A DNA stretch of 7,566 nucleotides from Thermococcales archaeon 44_46 (lineage in GTDB: Archaea > Methanobacteriota_B > Thermococci > Thermococcales > Thermococcaceae): the NCBI GenBank assembly GCA_001507935.1, contig LGET01000072.1, positions 1-7,566 of the forward strand, read 5' to 3'. This document shows, one piece after another, positions 1-5,772 of this stretch. Both the position numbers and the translations under genes were made by a program. The notes under the pieces were generated by a model. It ran no database searches, was not told the DNA's origin, and saw only the letters and a program-made list of their open reading frames with translations. Numbering within the stretch: position 1 is the stretch's first letter; every line of letters starts with the position of its first letter.

Positions 1-14
1 AAGGGGGATATTGA
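1..14 (+). CDS. possible 3' end of an upstream gene (mrpE expected)
   Basis: A reading frame running in from the left edge ends in a TGA at 12-14, three bases before the mrpF start. Only about four codons are visible (ending Gly-Gly-Tyr), so the protein cannot be recognised. In Mrp and Mbh operons the gene before mrpF is mrpE (mbhA), which makes this the expected occupant. A second frame stopping at 23-25 would give an 8-base overlap instead, so even the frame is uncertain. Confidence 0.25.
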
Positions 15-17
15 GTC

Positions 18-293
18 ATGGTTGAAGAAAATCTTCTGGTAAGCCCTTTTGGATGGGGTGCGATAATACTCGTAGCTACATCCTTGGTGTTGTCATATCG
101 AGTATTGTTCGGCCCAACGTTAGCCGACAGGATAGTCGGCATTAATACTGTAACAACAAAGACCGTTGTTATATTAGCAATCTTCGGATTCATAGCAGAG
201 GAGTACTTTTTCCTTGACCTCGCGATCGTCCTTCTTATGGTCAATGCTGTTGGAGGGCTTATACTTGCCAAGTATATGGAGGGAAGAAAGTGA
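18..293 (+). CDS. mrpF: Mrp/Mnh cation:proton antiporter subunit F
   Basis: This 91-residue membrane protein has three hydrophobic helices (about 11-31, 46-60 and 65-85). The family signature GPTLADR is at 32-38, just after the first helix, and its Asp37 lies at the membrane boundary. MrpF is a small core subunit of the Mrp antiporter, which exchanges Na+ for protons across the cytoplasmic membrane; MbhB is its counterpart in the Thermococcales membrane-bound hydrogenase. The length is normal for the family. The ATG is preceded by a purine-rich stretch (GGGGGA at 3-8), a usable though distant ribosome binding site. The stop overlaps the mrpG start by four bases (GTGA), implying coupled translation. 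Confidence 0.93.
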   Translation: MVEENLLVSPFGWGAIILVATSLVLSYRVLFGPTLADRIVGINTVTTKTVVILAIFGFIAEEYFFLDLAIVLLMVNAVGGLILAKYMEGRK

Positions 294-559
294 TAGAGTA
301 TTTCTTCCTTCTCCTTGGAGAATCCATAATGATATTCGGAACTCTTGGGATACTCCGCTTTCCTGATGTGTATACTCGCCTTCATGCGGCAACAAAGTGT
401 GATACTGGTGGGGCTATGAGCATTCTCATAGCTTTGGCAATTGCTTCACAGGCTCCTCTGCTGATTAAACTGAAATTTCTCGTGCTGGCATTTTTAATAG
501 CCCTGATAAACCCCATGGTCTCCCATGCAATAGCCAGGGGGCTTATAAATACGGAATAA
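290..559 (+). CDS. mrpG: Mrp/Mnh cation:proton antiporter subunit G
   Basis: This 89-residue protein carries the MrpG/MnhG signature from 20 to 41 (GILRFPDVYTRLHAATK, then CDTGG) and the typical C-terminal Asn-Pro...His-Ala-x-Ala-Arg pattern at 74-83. Three hydrophobic helices are predicted, at about 4-22, 40-53 and 60-80. It is a structural subunit of the antiporter membrane domain and the equivalent of MbhC. Translation starts at a GTG whose last bases form the mrpF stop codon. Many MrpG proteins have alanine where Cys37 stands; this comparison is from memory of the family. The TAA stop is followed by the only real gap in the operon, 24 bases. Confidence 0.93.
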   Translation: MIEYFFLLLGESIMIFGTLGILRFPDVYTRLHAATKCDTGGAMSILIALAIASQAPLLIKLKFLVLAFLIALINPMVSHAIARGLINTE

Positions 560-583
560 AGCCAAAAGTAGTGGTGGATATGT

Positions 584-814
584 ATGGCTGGGATAATCCT
601 TGATGTGCTTCTCCTGGTCATGATAGTCCTTTCAATTGCCGTGATAGAGGAAGAGAACCTGGTTAGCGCAGTTGTTAAATACGCCTTTCTCAGCCTAGCC
701 TTTGTTCTTGTGTTGACCCTTTTAAAGGCTCCTGACGTTGCCCTTTCTGCTATTGTTGTGGGGGCTGTTGTGATAGGGGTGTTTCTCTTTACAATCCGGG
801 AGGTGGAAAAGTGA
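584..814 (+). CDS. DUF4040 antiporter subunit (MbhD-like, MrpA C-terminal fragment)
   Basis: This 76-residue, very hydrophobic protein has three helices, at about 3-21, 26-47 and 53-70. The motif KAPDVALSAIVVGAVV (48-63) is the archaeal form of the PD-x-ALT segment found in the C-terminal part of bacterial MrpA and in MbhD. In bacteria this piece is fused to a large ND5-like protein; here it is a gene of its own, as in Thermococcales Mbh operons. The ATG at 584 follows a GTGGTGGAT ribosome binding site at 571-579. Another ATG at 580 is out of frame and is not used. The stop overlaps the next gene's GTG (GTGA). The family is clear. Whether to call it mbhD or mrpA2 is a naming choice. Confidence 0.88.
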   Translation: MAGIILDVLLLVMIVLSIAVIEEENLVSAVVKYAFLSLAFVLVLTLLKAPDVALSAIVVGAVVIGVFLFTIREVEK

Positions 815-1056
815 AGCGAGTAATTGCCATTATTTTACTTCTAACCCTCGCTTATGTTTTTACAAGTTTGGACTACTCCCGAAGTGAAGGGGGAAGCTAT
901 GAGTACTACATCACCAGCTGGAAAGAAGTTGGAATTCCCAATTTAGTAACGGCAATCTTGGCGGATTGGAGGGCATACGATAGTTTAGGAGAAGCAACTC
1001 TCCTTTTTACAGCAATTGCGGGCTTTTACCTTCTTCTGGGAGGGAAGAAAAAATGA
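811..1056 (+). CDS. MbhE-like antiporter subunit (MrpA/MrpB-linked fragment)
   Basis: This 81-residue protein has an N-terminal helix (3-20), a polar, tyrosine-rich external loop (21-43) and a second helix (61-77). The segment at 46-68 includes AILADWRAYDSLGEATLLF, the conserved 'D-x-R-x-x-D-x-LGE' motif of MbhE and of the MrpA C-terminal end. It is part of the membrane antiporter module, at the junction between the MrpA-derived and MrpB-derived parts. The GTG start has a near-perfect ribosome binding site, GGGAGGTGG at 798-806, inside the end of the previous gene. The stop overlaps the mrpB start as ATGA. The C-terminus ends in three lysines, consistent with a cytoplasmic end. Confidence 0.87.
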   Translation: MKRVIAIILLLTLAYVFTSLDYSRSEGGSYEYYITSWKEVGIPNLVTAILADWRAYDSLGEATLLFTAIAGFYLLLGGKKK

Positions 1057-1475
1057 AGATGAGCTTGATAGTGCGAACAACAACGAAGCTCATAAGCCCG
1101 TTTCTAGTGGCTTATTCCGCTTATCTAATGCTCTATGGTCATTTAAGTCCGGGAGGAGGATTCCAGGCGGGAGTCATTTTAGCGGTCAGTATTATCCTTT
1201 TAATAACCTCCCACGGTTACAACAGGGTTAGAAAAACCTTCAAATTCTGGGAGGTTCAGCTCATCGAGGGGATTTCAGGAGGATTTTTGGTCCTCTTGGC
1301 AACAGCTGGAGTAGTGTTTGGTGGATTTTTCTACAACTTCTTGCGAGGAGGAGAGCTCGGCTCCCTTATAAGCGGTGGAATAATCCCCCTATTTAACATA
1401 GGCGTTGCATTGAAGGTTGGAGCGGCATTTACGTTCATGTTTTACATCCTGCTGAGGTGGGTGGAGCGTGATTAA
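1053..1475 (+). CDS. mrpB: Mrp/Mnh cation:proton antiporter subunit B
   Basis: This 140-residue protein has four helices, at about 12-28, 37-53, 73-92 and 115-135. The MrpB/MnhB hallmark GHLSPGGGFQAG is at 29-40, and a second conserved block, PLFNIGVALKVGAA, is at 112-125. MrpB (MbhF in the hydrogenase) is a membrane subunit of the antiporter's ion-translocating part. The ATG overlaps the previous stop. A second in-frame ATG two codons later is also possible. A GGGAGGG stretch about 10 bases upstream serves as ribosome binding site. The 3' end overlaps mrpC by eight bases, and the mrpC ribosome binding site (GAGGTGG, 1454-1460) lies inside this gene. Confidence 0.94.
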   Translation: MKMSLIVRTTTKLISPFLVAYSAYLMLYGHLSPGGGFQAGVILAVSIILLITSHGYNRVRKTFKFWEVQLIEGISGGFLVLLATAGVVFGGFFYNFLRGGELGSLISGGIIPLFNIGVALKVGAAFTFMFYILLRWVERD

Positions 1476-1761
1476 TCCCGAAATTGCTGGAATCATAATA
1501 ATCCTCATAGGACTCTATGGCCTCATGACAAAGGAAAACCTAATCAAGATAGTCCTGTCCATAAACGTAGTATCCATAGGGCTCGTCCTTTTCTTCATCG
1601 GCACTGGATACATAGAAGGGGGGGACGTTCCAATAATGCCCAGGGAAAAAGTCGTTGATCCTTTACCCGCTACCCTTATGCTTACCACTCTCGTTGTTGA
1701 TGTCGCTATAACATCTCTTGCGTTGGCATTAATCCTAAAAATGAGGAGGGAAGAAGAATGA
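1468..1761 (+). CDS. mrpC: Mrp/Mnh cation:proton antiporter subunit C (NuoK-like)
   Basis: This 97-residue, three-helix protein (about 7-20, 26-46 and 67-91) belongs to the NuoK/MnhC/MbhG family. It shows GLYGLMTKENLIKIVLSIN (15-33) and the conserved DPLPATLMLTTLVVDVAIT block (64-82). MrpC is the antiporter's counterpart of complex I subunit NuoK/ND4L and sits beside the large MrpD channel subunit. Asp78 lies in the middle of the third helix, close to where NuoK has its conserved membrane glutamate; that placement is my alignment by eye. The start is GTG, seven bases after GAGGTGG. The last codons overlap mrpD as ATGA. Confidence 0.93.
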   Translation: MINPEIAGIIIILIGLYGLMTKENLIKIVLSINVVSIGLVLFFIGTGYIEGGDVPIMPREKVVDPLPATLMLTTLVVDVAITSLALALILKMRREEE

Positions 1762-3281
1762 TTCCTCTTATCGTTGCATTTCCGCTTGCTGCGGCATTTT
1801 TAACCTCCATCCTTCCAGCTTTAAGGAGAGAGAGGTTTTCCAAGCATCTGTTCCTAATTGGCATGCTGTCCCCATGGCTTATTCTACCCCAAATAATCAA
1901 TAACCTCCCCTCCAATGAAGTTGTCGGAAACTGGAGCAGAGTCTCTGGCATTGAGGTTGCCGTAGATGCTTATAACATCCCCTTTATAGTGGCAGAGCTT
2001 ATTCTCTCTGCTTTTGTTGCCCTCTATGTGTGGGGTTACTATCCAAGGAAAATTGAAAACAAGGCCTATGTCCTTATCCTCCTTCTTCATTCGGGGCTTT
2101 TGGGAGCTTTTATAAGCAGAGACCTCTTCAATTATTATATCTACATGGAGATAGCATCGGTAGCAAGCTTTGCTCTTGTGGGAATTTCAAAGGAGAAAGG
2201 AGCAAGGAGGGCAGCTTTCAAATACACGGTCTTTTCCCTTCTGGCTTCATACATTTTCATCTTGGGGATAGGGATTATCTACCTGAAAACAGGCTACCTG
2301 AACCTAGCCCTTATAAAAGAAAATCTGGAAATGTCGAGGGAGATTAACGTGGCTTTAGCCCTATCTTTTACATCTCTGCTCTTGAAGAGCGGAATCTTCC
2401 CTCTGTACTTCTGGCTTCCAGATGCCCACTCCAAGGCAGATGCTCCAGTAAGTGCTCTGCTTTCCGGCCTTGTGGTCAAAGCTCCTGCATACGGGATGAT
2501 TCTTCTCACATTGACGTTCCCAATCAATACTTCCATGCAAAAACCATTGCTCACTCTGGCGTTCCTCTCCATGTTCTTCGGCATAGCAATGGCGATTCTA
2601 CAAAAAAACTCCGAAAGGCTTCTAGCGTATCATACAGTCTCCCAGATGGGCTACGTGCTTCTCGGAATATCCCTCTTAAACCCTTTGGCCGCCGCCTACT
2701 ACGCCCTAGCCCATTCTCTATTTAAAGGTGGCCTTTTCTTAAGTGTAGGAAGCTTAGCGGAGCATTATGGGACTCGGGACTTGGAAAAACTATCGTATAG
2801 AAACAACAAGAGTTTAATGCTTGCAATCGTCTTGCTAAGCCTCGCTATCGGAGGTGTCAGCCCATTTATCGGAGCATTTGGGAAGGCTATGCTAATTGAG
2901 AACCTTAAAGGATTTCTGAAATACGCGTTTTATGCAGGCGGAATCGGTACGCTGGTGTCGTTTACAAAGCTCAACTATTATCTTTCGAAAAGAGGAGAAA
3001 AAATCGAAATCCCCAGGAGAAAAGAAGCGATTTCATTGTCTCTTGCAATTCTAACACTTCTCGGAGGCATCTACCTCCATCCGCATCTCAGTGTCTTCAA
3101 GGACTCCATCAGCCTTGTCATTGCCATCTTTATATTCTACCTGCTCAGGAAGCTGGGAGTCTTTGAGGTATCCTTTAAGGCTTTTACGCCGGAGCAATTC
3201 AAAACCCTGGGCAAAGAGATAAATGCCTATATGGTTTTGTTCACTGCTGTGTTGCTCTTGTTTTTATTCAATTTCCTTTAG
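1758..3281 (+). CDS. mrpD: Mrp/Mnh cation:proton antiporter subunit D (ND2/4/5-like channel)
   Basis: This 507-residue protein of the proton-translocating ND2/4/5 family has about 14 helices. Expected proton-path residues are present: Glu131 in helix 5 (YIYMEIASVASFALVG), Lys210 in helix 7 (LLLKSGIFPLYFWLPDAHSK), Lys241 after the discontinuous helix (VSALLSGLVVKAPAYG), the YHTVSQMGY segment (291-299), His319/Lys323 (AHSLFKGGLF) and Lys376 (GAFGKAML). In Mrp systems this subunit moves cations and protons; its Mbh counterpart is MbhH. The length is normal. It is the only large ND-type subunit visible, since a full MrpA is absent. The ribosome binding site is GAGGAGGG (1743-1750), and the start overlaps mrpC. 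The last 18 bases overlap a convergent gene, and no terminator separates them. Confidence 0.94.
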   Translation: MIPLIVAFPLAAAFLTSILPALRRERFSKHLFLIGMLSPWLILPQIINNLPSNEVVGNWSRVSGIEVAVDAYNIPFIVAELILSAFVALYVWGYYPRKIENKAYVLILLLHSGLLGAFISRDLFNYYIYMEIASVASFALVGISKEKGARRAAFKYTVFSLLASYIFILGIGIIYLKTGYLNLALIKENLEMSREINVALALSFTSLLLKSGIFPLYFWLPDAHSKADAPVSALLSGLVVKAPAYGMILLTLTFPINTSMQKPLLTLAFLSMFFGIAMAILQKNSERLLAYHTVSQMGYVLLGISLLNPLAAAYYALAHSLFKGGLFLSVGSLAEHYGTRDLEKLSYRNNKSLMLAIVLLSLAIGGVSPFIGAFGKAMLIENLKGFLKYAFYAGGIGTLVSFTKLNYYLSKRGEKIEIPRRKEAISLSLAILTLLGGIYLHPHLSVFKDSISLVIAIFIFYLLRKLGVFEVSFKAFTPEQFKTLGKEINAYMVLFTAVLLLFLFNFL

Positions 3282-3671
3282 CGAAACCTCCATGACTTCC
3301 TCAATATTTTGCAGTTCTGCAATGAGCTCTTTCTTGCTTATATCCATCTGGCTGACATCTACGACCGCAACTATTGCACCAAGGCCAAGGGGCTCCATCT
3401 CTTCGGCTTCACTGAATAAGATGTTGGCCTTATGCTTTCCGAGTGTGCTGGTAATTTTAGCTAAAACTCCTGGCCTGTCTTTAACTACAAGTTCAATCTC
3501 TACAAGTTCTTTTCCGGGAAGGGCTACTCTCTCAAGGTGGATTTCATGGAGATTAGTATCAATCTCCACCAGAAAGTAGGCATCTTTAACAAGCCCGACT
3601 TCATATGCCCATTCAAGAGGTATCTCTACTTTTCCGTTCTCTTTAATTTTCAAAATCTCGTAGTGCCTCAT
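3264..3671 (-). CDS. AbrB-like/ACT domain protein, putative regulator of amino-acid metabolism
   Basis: With the ATG at 3671 the product is 135 residues. Residues 58-135 form an ACT domain, with the signature VKDRPGVLAKITSTLGKHKANI at 63-84 followed by paired strands and a helix. ACT domains usually bind amino acids and control enzymes or transcription. Residues about 4-50 (GKVEIPLEWAYEVGLVKDA at 13-31) resemble the swapped-hairpin fold of AbrB/SpoVT DNA-binding proteins; this is my reading and weaker than the ACT call. The frame could start at 3722, but a TATA box at 3695-3702 is placed for a leaderless transcript beginning at 3671, and the longer start would lie upstream of it. No enzyme domain is present. 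The ligand and any target are unknown. Confidence 0.8.
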   Translation of the reverse strand: MRHYEILKIKENGKVEIPLEWAYEVGLVKDAYFLVEIDTNLHEIHLERVALPGKELVEIELVVKDRPGVLAKITSTLGKHKANILFSEAEEMEPLGLGAIVAVVDVSQMDISKKELIAELQNIEEVMEVSLKEIE

Positions 3672-3694
3672 AAATACAAATAGCGCTTTACAGA

Positions 3695-3709
3695 GTAAAA
3701 ACTTTTCTG
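3695..3709 (-). promoter_or_regulatory. BRE/TATA promoter of the ACT-domain gene
   Basis: Read on the - strand, this is CAGAAAAGTTTTTAC: a purine-rich BRE followed by a T/A-rich TATA element centred about 28 bases upstream of the ATG at 3671. Archaeal transcription starts roughly 22-27 bases after the TATA centre, so the mRNA should begin at or within a few bases of the ATG. There is no ribosome binding site before that ATG, which fits a leaderless message and decides between the two candidate starts. Confidence 0.6.
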
Positions 3710-3830
3710 TAATCTTACTCATTCTTTAACTGCCTTAACATTTGCCTTCAACGGATTATGAATATTCCGAAAATTATGTGGCAAGAAAAAATAGATATTG
3801 GACATCTGGCTAATATGATTTGCCTTTTTA

Positions 3831-3848
3831 GAAAACCTTTTTAATATA
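3831..3848 (+). promoter_or_regulatory. BRE/TATA promoter of the CPA2 antiporter gene
   Basis: GAAAACC (a BRE-like purine stretch) is followed by TTTTTAATATA. The TATA centre is about 22 bases before the first ATG (3865) and 28 before the second (3871), so the message has little or no leader. The 8-base word CCTTTTTA occurs twice here (3823-3830 and 3836-3843), giving two overlapping TATA-like elements 13 bases apart. The rest of 3723-3864 shows no gene. Confidence 0.6.
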
Positions 3849-3864
3849 AGGCGACGCCAAAAAG

Positions 3865-5010
3865 ATGGGGATGTCAGTGGAAATTGGTGTAATTGGCTAT
3901 GTGTTCATCATAATTGCAGTTGCAAGGGTTCTTGCCGAGATATTTGAGCGCATAGGCTATCCCGGATTCCTTGGAGAGATCTCAGCGGGCCTATTACTGG
4001 GAAGCTTTCTCGTTTCAATGCCCAGGGAGGAGTTGAACCTTCTTGCGGAACTTGGTGTATTCTTCCTGATGATGTATGCTGGGTTGGAGGTTAATCCAGA
4101 AGAGGTCCACCTAGGCGGTAAAAAGAGCCTTCCCCTGTACATCTTAACCTACGCCTTAATGACTTTTGTAACTCTTCCTTTCACAAACTATACGCTCTCT
4201 CACGAGAACCTTATAGTCGGCTCAATACTATCTGTAGCCTCAGCCCCCATAGTTCTTAGATTGTCCAGATTTTTTGGAGGCGATTTCCTGCATGTAGCCC
4301 TCTCATATGCCGTGATAAGCGAAATTGGGGCCCTTCTCAGTTTATACCTTCTGGTTAACTTTGAAGTTTACCACTTAACGTATTTGGGCTTGCTTGTTGA
4401 GCTGCTGAAAGACGGCGTATTCTTAGGAGCCCTCTTTGGAATAAACTATTTCCTAAACGTTAAGCATAAAGTACTGATTATCCGGGCACTCAGGAATTTA
4501 AAAAGTGATGAGGCAGTTTTTGGGCTGGTAATGATTCTCGCAACCTCAATAGCACTTATCAGCGAAATGATTGGGCTTCACTTTAGTATCGGTGCTTTCG
4601 TCGTTGGACTTTTGCTTCACAGTGACCTAATAGGAACCAAGCAGTATAAGAGAGTCCACACAATAATATCTGGAGTAACCTACGGTATTTTCGCCCCAAT
4701 TTTCTTTGCATGGAGAGGAATAAACTTTGAAACTGAATTCTCAGTGGAAGTGGTGTATCTCTTTGTCTTGGTCTATGTCCTCAGAATCCTCCTGACAATG
4801 GGGTTCACTTGGAACAAGGATATCAGAACAACAATAATAAGGGCCAGCGGGGTAGCTAGCTTCGGAGTCCTTGGACTGCTCGTAGGTGAGCTGGGATATG
4901 AGTATGGAGTACTGAGTCAGCACCTCTATGCACTTGCATCTTTGACCAGCATCTTAGGAATGTTTGTTTCCGTCACAATTGGAAGAATTCTATCGGCTAA
5001 AAATTCCTAG
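3865..5010 (+). CDS. CPA2-family cation:proton antiporter (NapA/KefB-like membrane domain)
   Basis: This 381-residue protein has about 12 hydrophobic helices and no C-terminal TrkA domain. It follows the CPA2 pattern: an N-terminal GEISAGLLLGSFLV segment (38-51), LAELGVFFLMMYAGLE (60-75), SVASAPIVLRLSRFFGG (123-139) as the unwound helix, SEMIGLHFSIGAFVVGLLL (233-251), IFAPIFFAWRGINFE (275-289) and the late R-x-S-G...G-x-L...G-x-L-S region (326-351). It should exchange Na+ or K+ for H+ across the cytoplasmic membrane. The helix-5 acidic pair normally read as Asp-Asp, Asn-Asp or Gln-Asp is Ser152-Glu153 here. Arg284 may take the role of the helix-10 lysine of NapA. The start may be the ATG at 3865 or 3871; neither has a clear ribosome binding site. 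The gene stands alone, with its own promoter. Confidence 0.85.
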   Translation: MGMSVEIGVIGYVFIIIAVARVLAEIFERIGYPGFLGEISAGLLLGSFLVSMPREELNLLAELGVFFLMMYAGLEVNPEEVHLGGKKSLPLYILTYALMTFVTLPFTNYTLSHENLIVGSILSVASAPIVLRLSRFFGGDFLHVALSYAVISEIGALLSLYLLVNFEVYHLTYLGLLVELLKDGVFLGALFGINYFLNVKHKVLIIRALRNLKSDEAVFGLVMILATSIALISEMIGLHFSIGAFVVGLLLHSDLIGTKQYKRVHTIISGVTYGIFAPIFFAWRGINFETEFSVEVVYLFVLVYVLRILLTMGFTWNKDIRTTIIRASGVASFGVLGLLVGELGYEYGVLSQHLYALASLTSILGMFVSVTIGRILSAKNS

Positions 5011-5034
5011 CTTTTCCAGTTCATTTTTAATTTT
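5011..5034 (+). terminator. U-rich terminator after the CPA2 antiporter gene
   Basis: Immediately after the stop codon, T-runs occur at 5012-5015, 5024-5028 and 5031-5034. Archaeal RNA polymerase terminates on such U-rich stretches without needing a hairpin, and none is visible. The call rests on composition alone. Confidence 0.4.
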
Positions 5035-5104
5035 GGGCCCGTTTAAGGGGTTCTGCAGGGACACAGGGATGTTTATTCCTTTTTGCTATTATTCTAAGCA
5101 AAGA

Positions 5105-5119
5105 CGAAAGGTTTATAAG
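5105..5119 (+). promoter_or_regulatory. probable promoter of pdaD
   Basis: CGAAAGGTTTATAAG is a good archaeal BRE plus TATA element. It predicts transcription from about 5138-5142 and therefore a leader of roughly 80-85 bases before the pdaD ATG, longer than elsewhere in this window. A weaker TATA-like word (GTTAAATAAG at 5160-5169) would give a leader of about 30-35 bases. I cannot tell which is used. The 212 bases between the antiporter gene and pdaD hold no gene. Confidence 0.5.
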
Positions 5120-5126
5120 CAAACCT
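5109..5126. repeat. inverted repeat spanning the pdaD TATA box
   Basis: AGGTTT (5109-5114) and AAACCT (5121-5126) are perfect 6-base inverted arms around ATAAGC, so the whole TATA element lies within an 18-base dyad. A regulator bound here would block TBP. Six-base arms in A/T-rich DNA are not rare, so this is suggestive only. Confidence 0.35.
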
Positions 5127-5222
5127 AAATGTAAAACCCAATTGATAATAAAATTACTGGTTAAATAAGCTCAAAATCGTGATTAACCTTGAAATATACG
5201 AAAAAAGGGGAGGTAAACAGAT

Positions 5223-5699
5223 ATGAGCTGGACAACTCCAAAAAAAGCCATTTTGCTCGCTGCAAGCGCTGAGGGAGGAACAAAATTAAACGCATTTGAC
5301 AACGCCTTGCTCAAAATGGGGATCGGAAACGTTAACTTAGTGAAGCTCAGCAGTGTCATTCCCGCCCACATCGAGTGGATCGACGAACTTCCCAAGAACA
5401 TCCCAATAGGAATGCTTCTCCCAACAGTTTACGCTCACATAGAGAGCGACGAACCGGGAGCGACAATCAGCGCTGCCCTTGGCGTGGGAATCAGCGAGGA
5501 CAACAGTGGTGGGCTTATTTATGAATACAGCGGCTACTGCACCAAGGAAGAAGCCGAGAAAATGGTAAAGAAAATGGTTGAAGAAGGCTTTAGGGTCAGA
5601 GGCTGGAAGCTTAAGGAATTCAAAGCCGCCGTTGCTGAGGTAACTGTTAAGGACAAGCCCGCTGCTGCCGTTGCAGCCGTTGTTATGCTGCCCTATTGA
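5223..5699 (+). CDS. pdaD: pyruvoyl-dependent arginine decarboxylase
   Basis: This 158-residue proenzyme converts arginine to agmatine, the first step of archaeal polyamine synthesis. Agmatine is also used to make agmatidine in tRNA-Ile. The self-processing site is KLSSVIP (41-47): the chain should cut between Ser43 and Ser44, leaving a small N-terminal beta chain and a larger alpha chain whose Ser44 becomes the pyruvoyl group. Other family landmarks are GIGNVNLVKLSS (33-44), PTVYAHIESDEPG (67-79), GVGISEDNSGGLIYEYSG (87-104) and EGFRVRGW (121-128). Glu101 is the likely catalytic acid by position. The length is typical. The ATG follows a strong ribosome binding site, GGGGAGGT (5207-5214), with an 8-base spacer. 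The speH gene starts 73 bases downstream, probably on the same transcript. Confidence 0.95.
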   Translation: MSWTTPKKAILLAASAEGGTKLNAFDNALLKMGIGNVNLVKLSSVIPAHIEWIDELPKNIPIGMLLPTVYAHIESDEPGATISAALGVGISEDNSGGLIYEYSGYCTKEEAEKMVKKMVEEGFRVRGWKLKEFKAAVAEVTVKDKPAAAVAAVVMLPY

Positions 5700-5735
5700 C
5701 CCTTTCAATTTATCCTACTGTCTTTAGTGAGAAAG

Positions 5736-5746
5736 TTAAGGGAGGT
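5736..5746. repeat. left arm of an 11-base inverted repeat flanking speH
   Basis: TTAAGGGAGGT here is the exact reverse complement of ACCTCCCTTAA at 6161-6171, beyond the speH stop codon. The left arm includes the first ribosome binding site of the leader, so pairing in the mRNA would cover it. Confidence 0.5.
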
Positions 5747-5747
5747 G
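5741..5747 (+). promoter_or_regulatory. first ribosome binding site in the speH leader
   Basis: GGAGGTG sits six bases before an ATG at 5754 (also preceded by two TTG codons) that is out of frame with speH. That frame runs 45 codons to a TGA ending at 5891, is arginine-rich and resembles no protein I know. It looks like a translatable upstream frame rather than a gene. Confidence 0.45.
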
Positions 5748-5759
5748 TTGTTGATGGAG

Positions 5760-5767
5760 GGAGGTGA
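5760..5767 (+). promoter_or_regulatory. ribosome binding site that sets the speH start
   Basis: GGAGGTGA is a perfect archaeal Shine-Dalgarno sequence five bases before the ATG at 5773. The in-frame GTG at 5764, which gives the longest frame, lies inside this site and so is very unlikely to be the start. Confidence 0.8.
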
Positions 5768-5772
5768 AGGCG

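Noticed and set aside
3223..3579. Serine/threonine-rich + strand frame opposite the ACT-domain gene
   Set aside because: It is a shadow of the - strand gene; its composition is that of a reversed coding strand and it has no ribosome binding site or recognisable domain.
3672..3722. 17-residue N-terminal extension of the ACT-domain protein
   Set aside because: The TATA box that best fits this gene lies inside the extension, so the transcript should begin after it.
3760..3767. GAATATTC palindrome in the intergenic region before the CPA2 antiporter gene
   Set aside because: Eight-base palindromes of this composition are common in A/T-rich intergenic DNA, and it has no clear position relative to either promoter.
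5159..5188. GGTTAA...TTAACC inverted repeat in the pdaD leader
   Set aside because: Six-base arms separated by 18 bases in A/T-rich sequence do not extend with further pairing, so it is too weak to call a riboswitch or operator.
5337..5708. - strand frame opposite pdaD
   Set aside because: It is a shadow of a clearly identified enzyme on the other strand, with no family resemblance.
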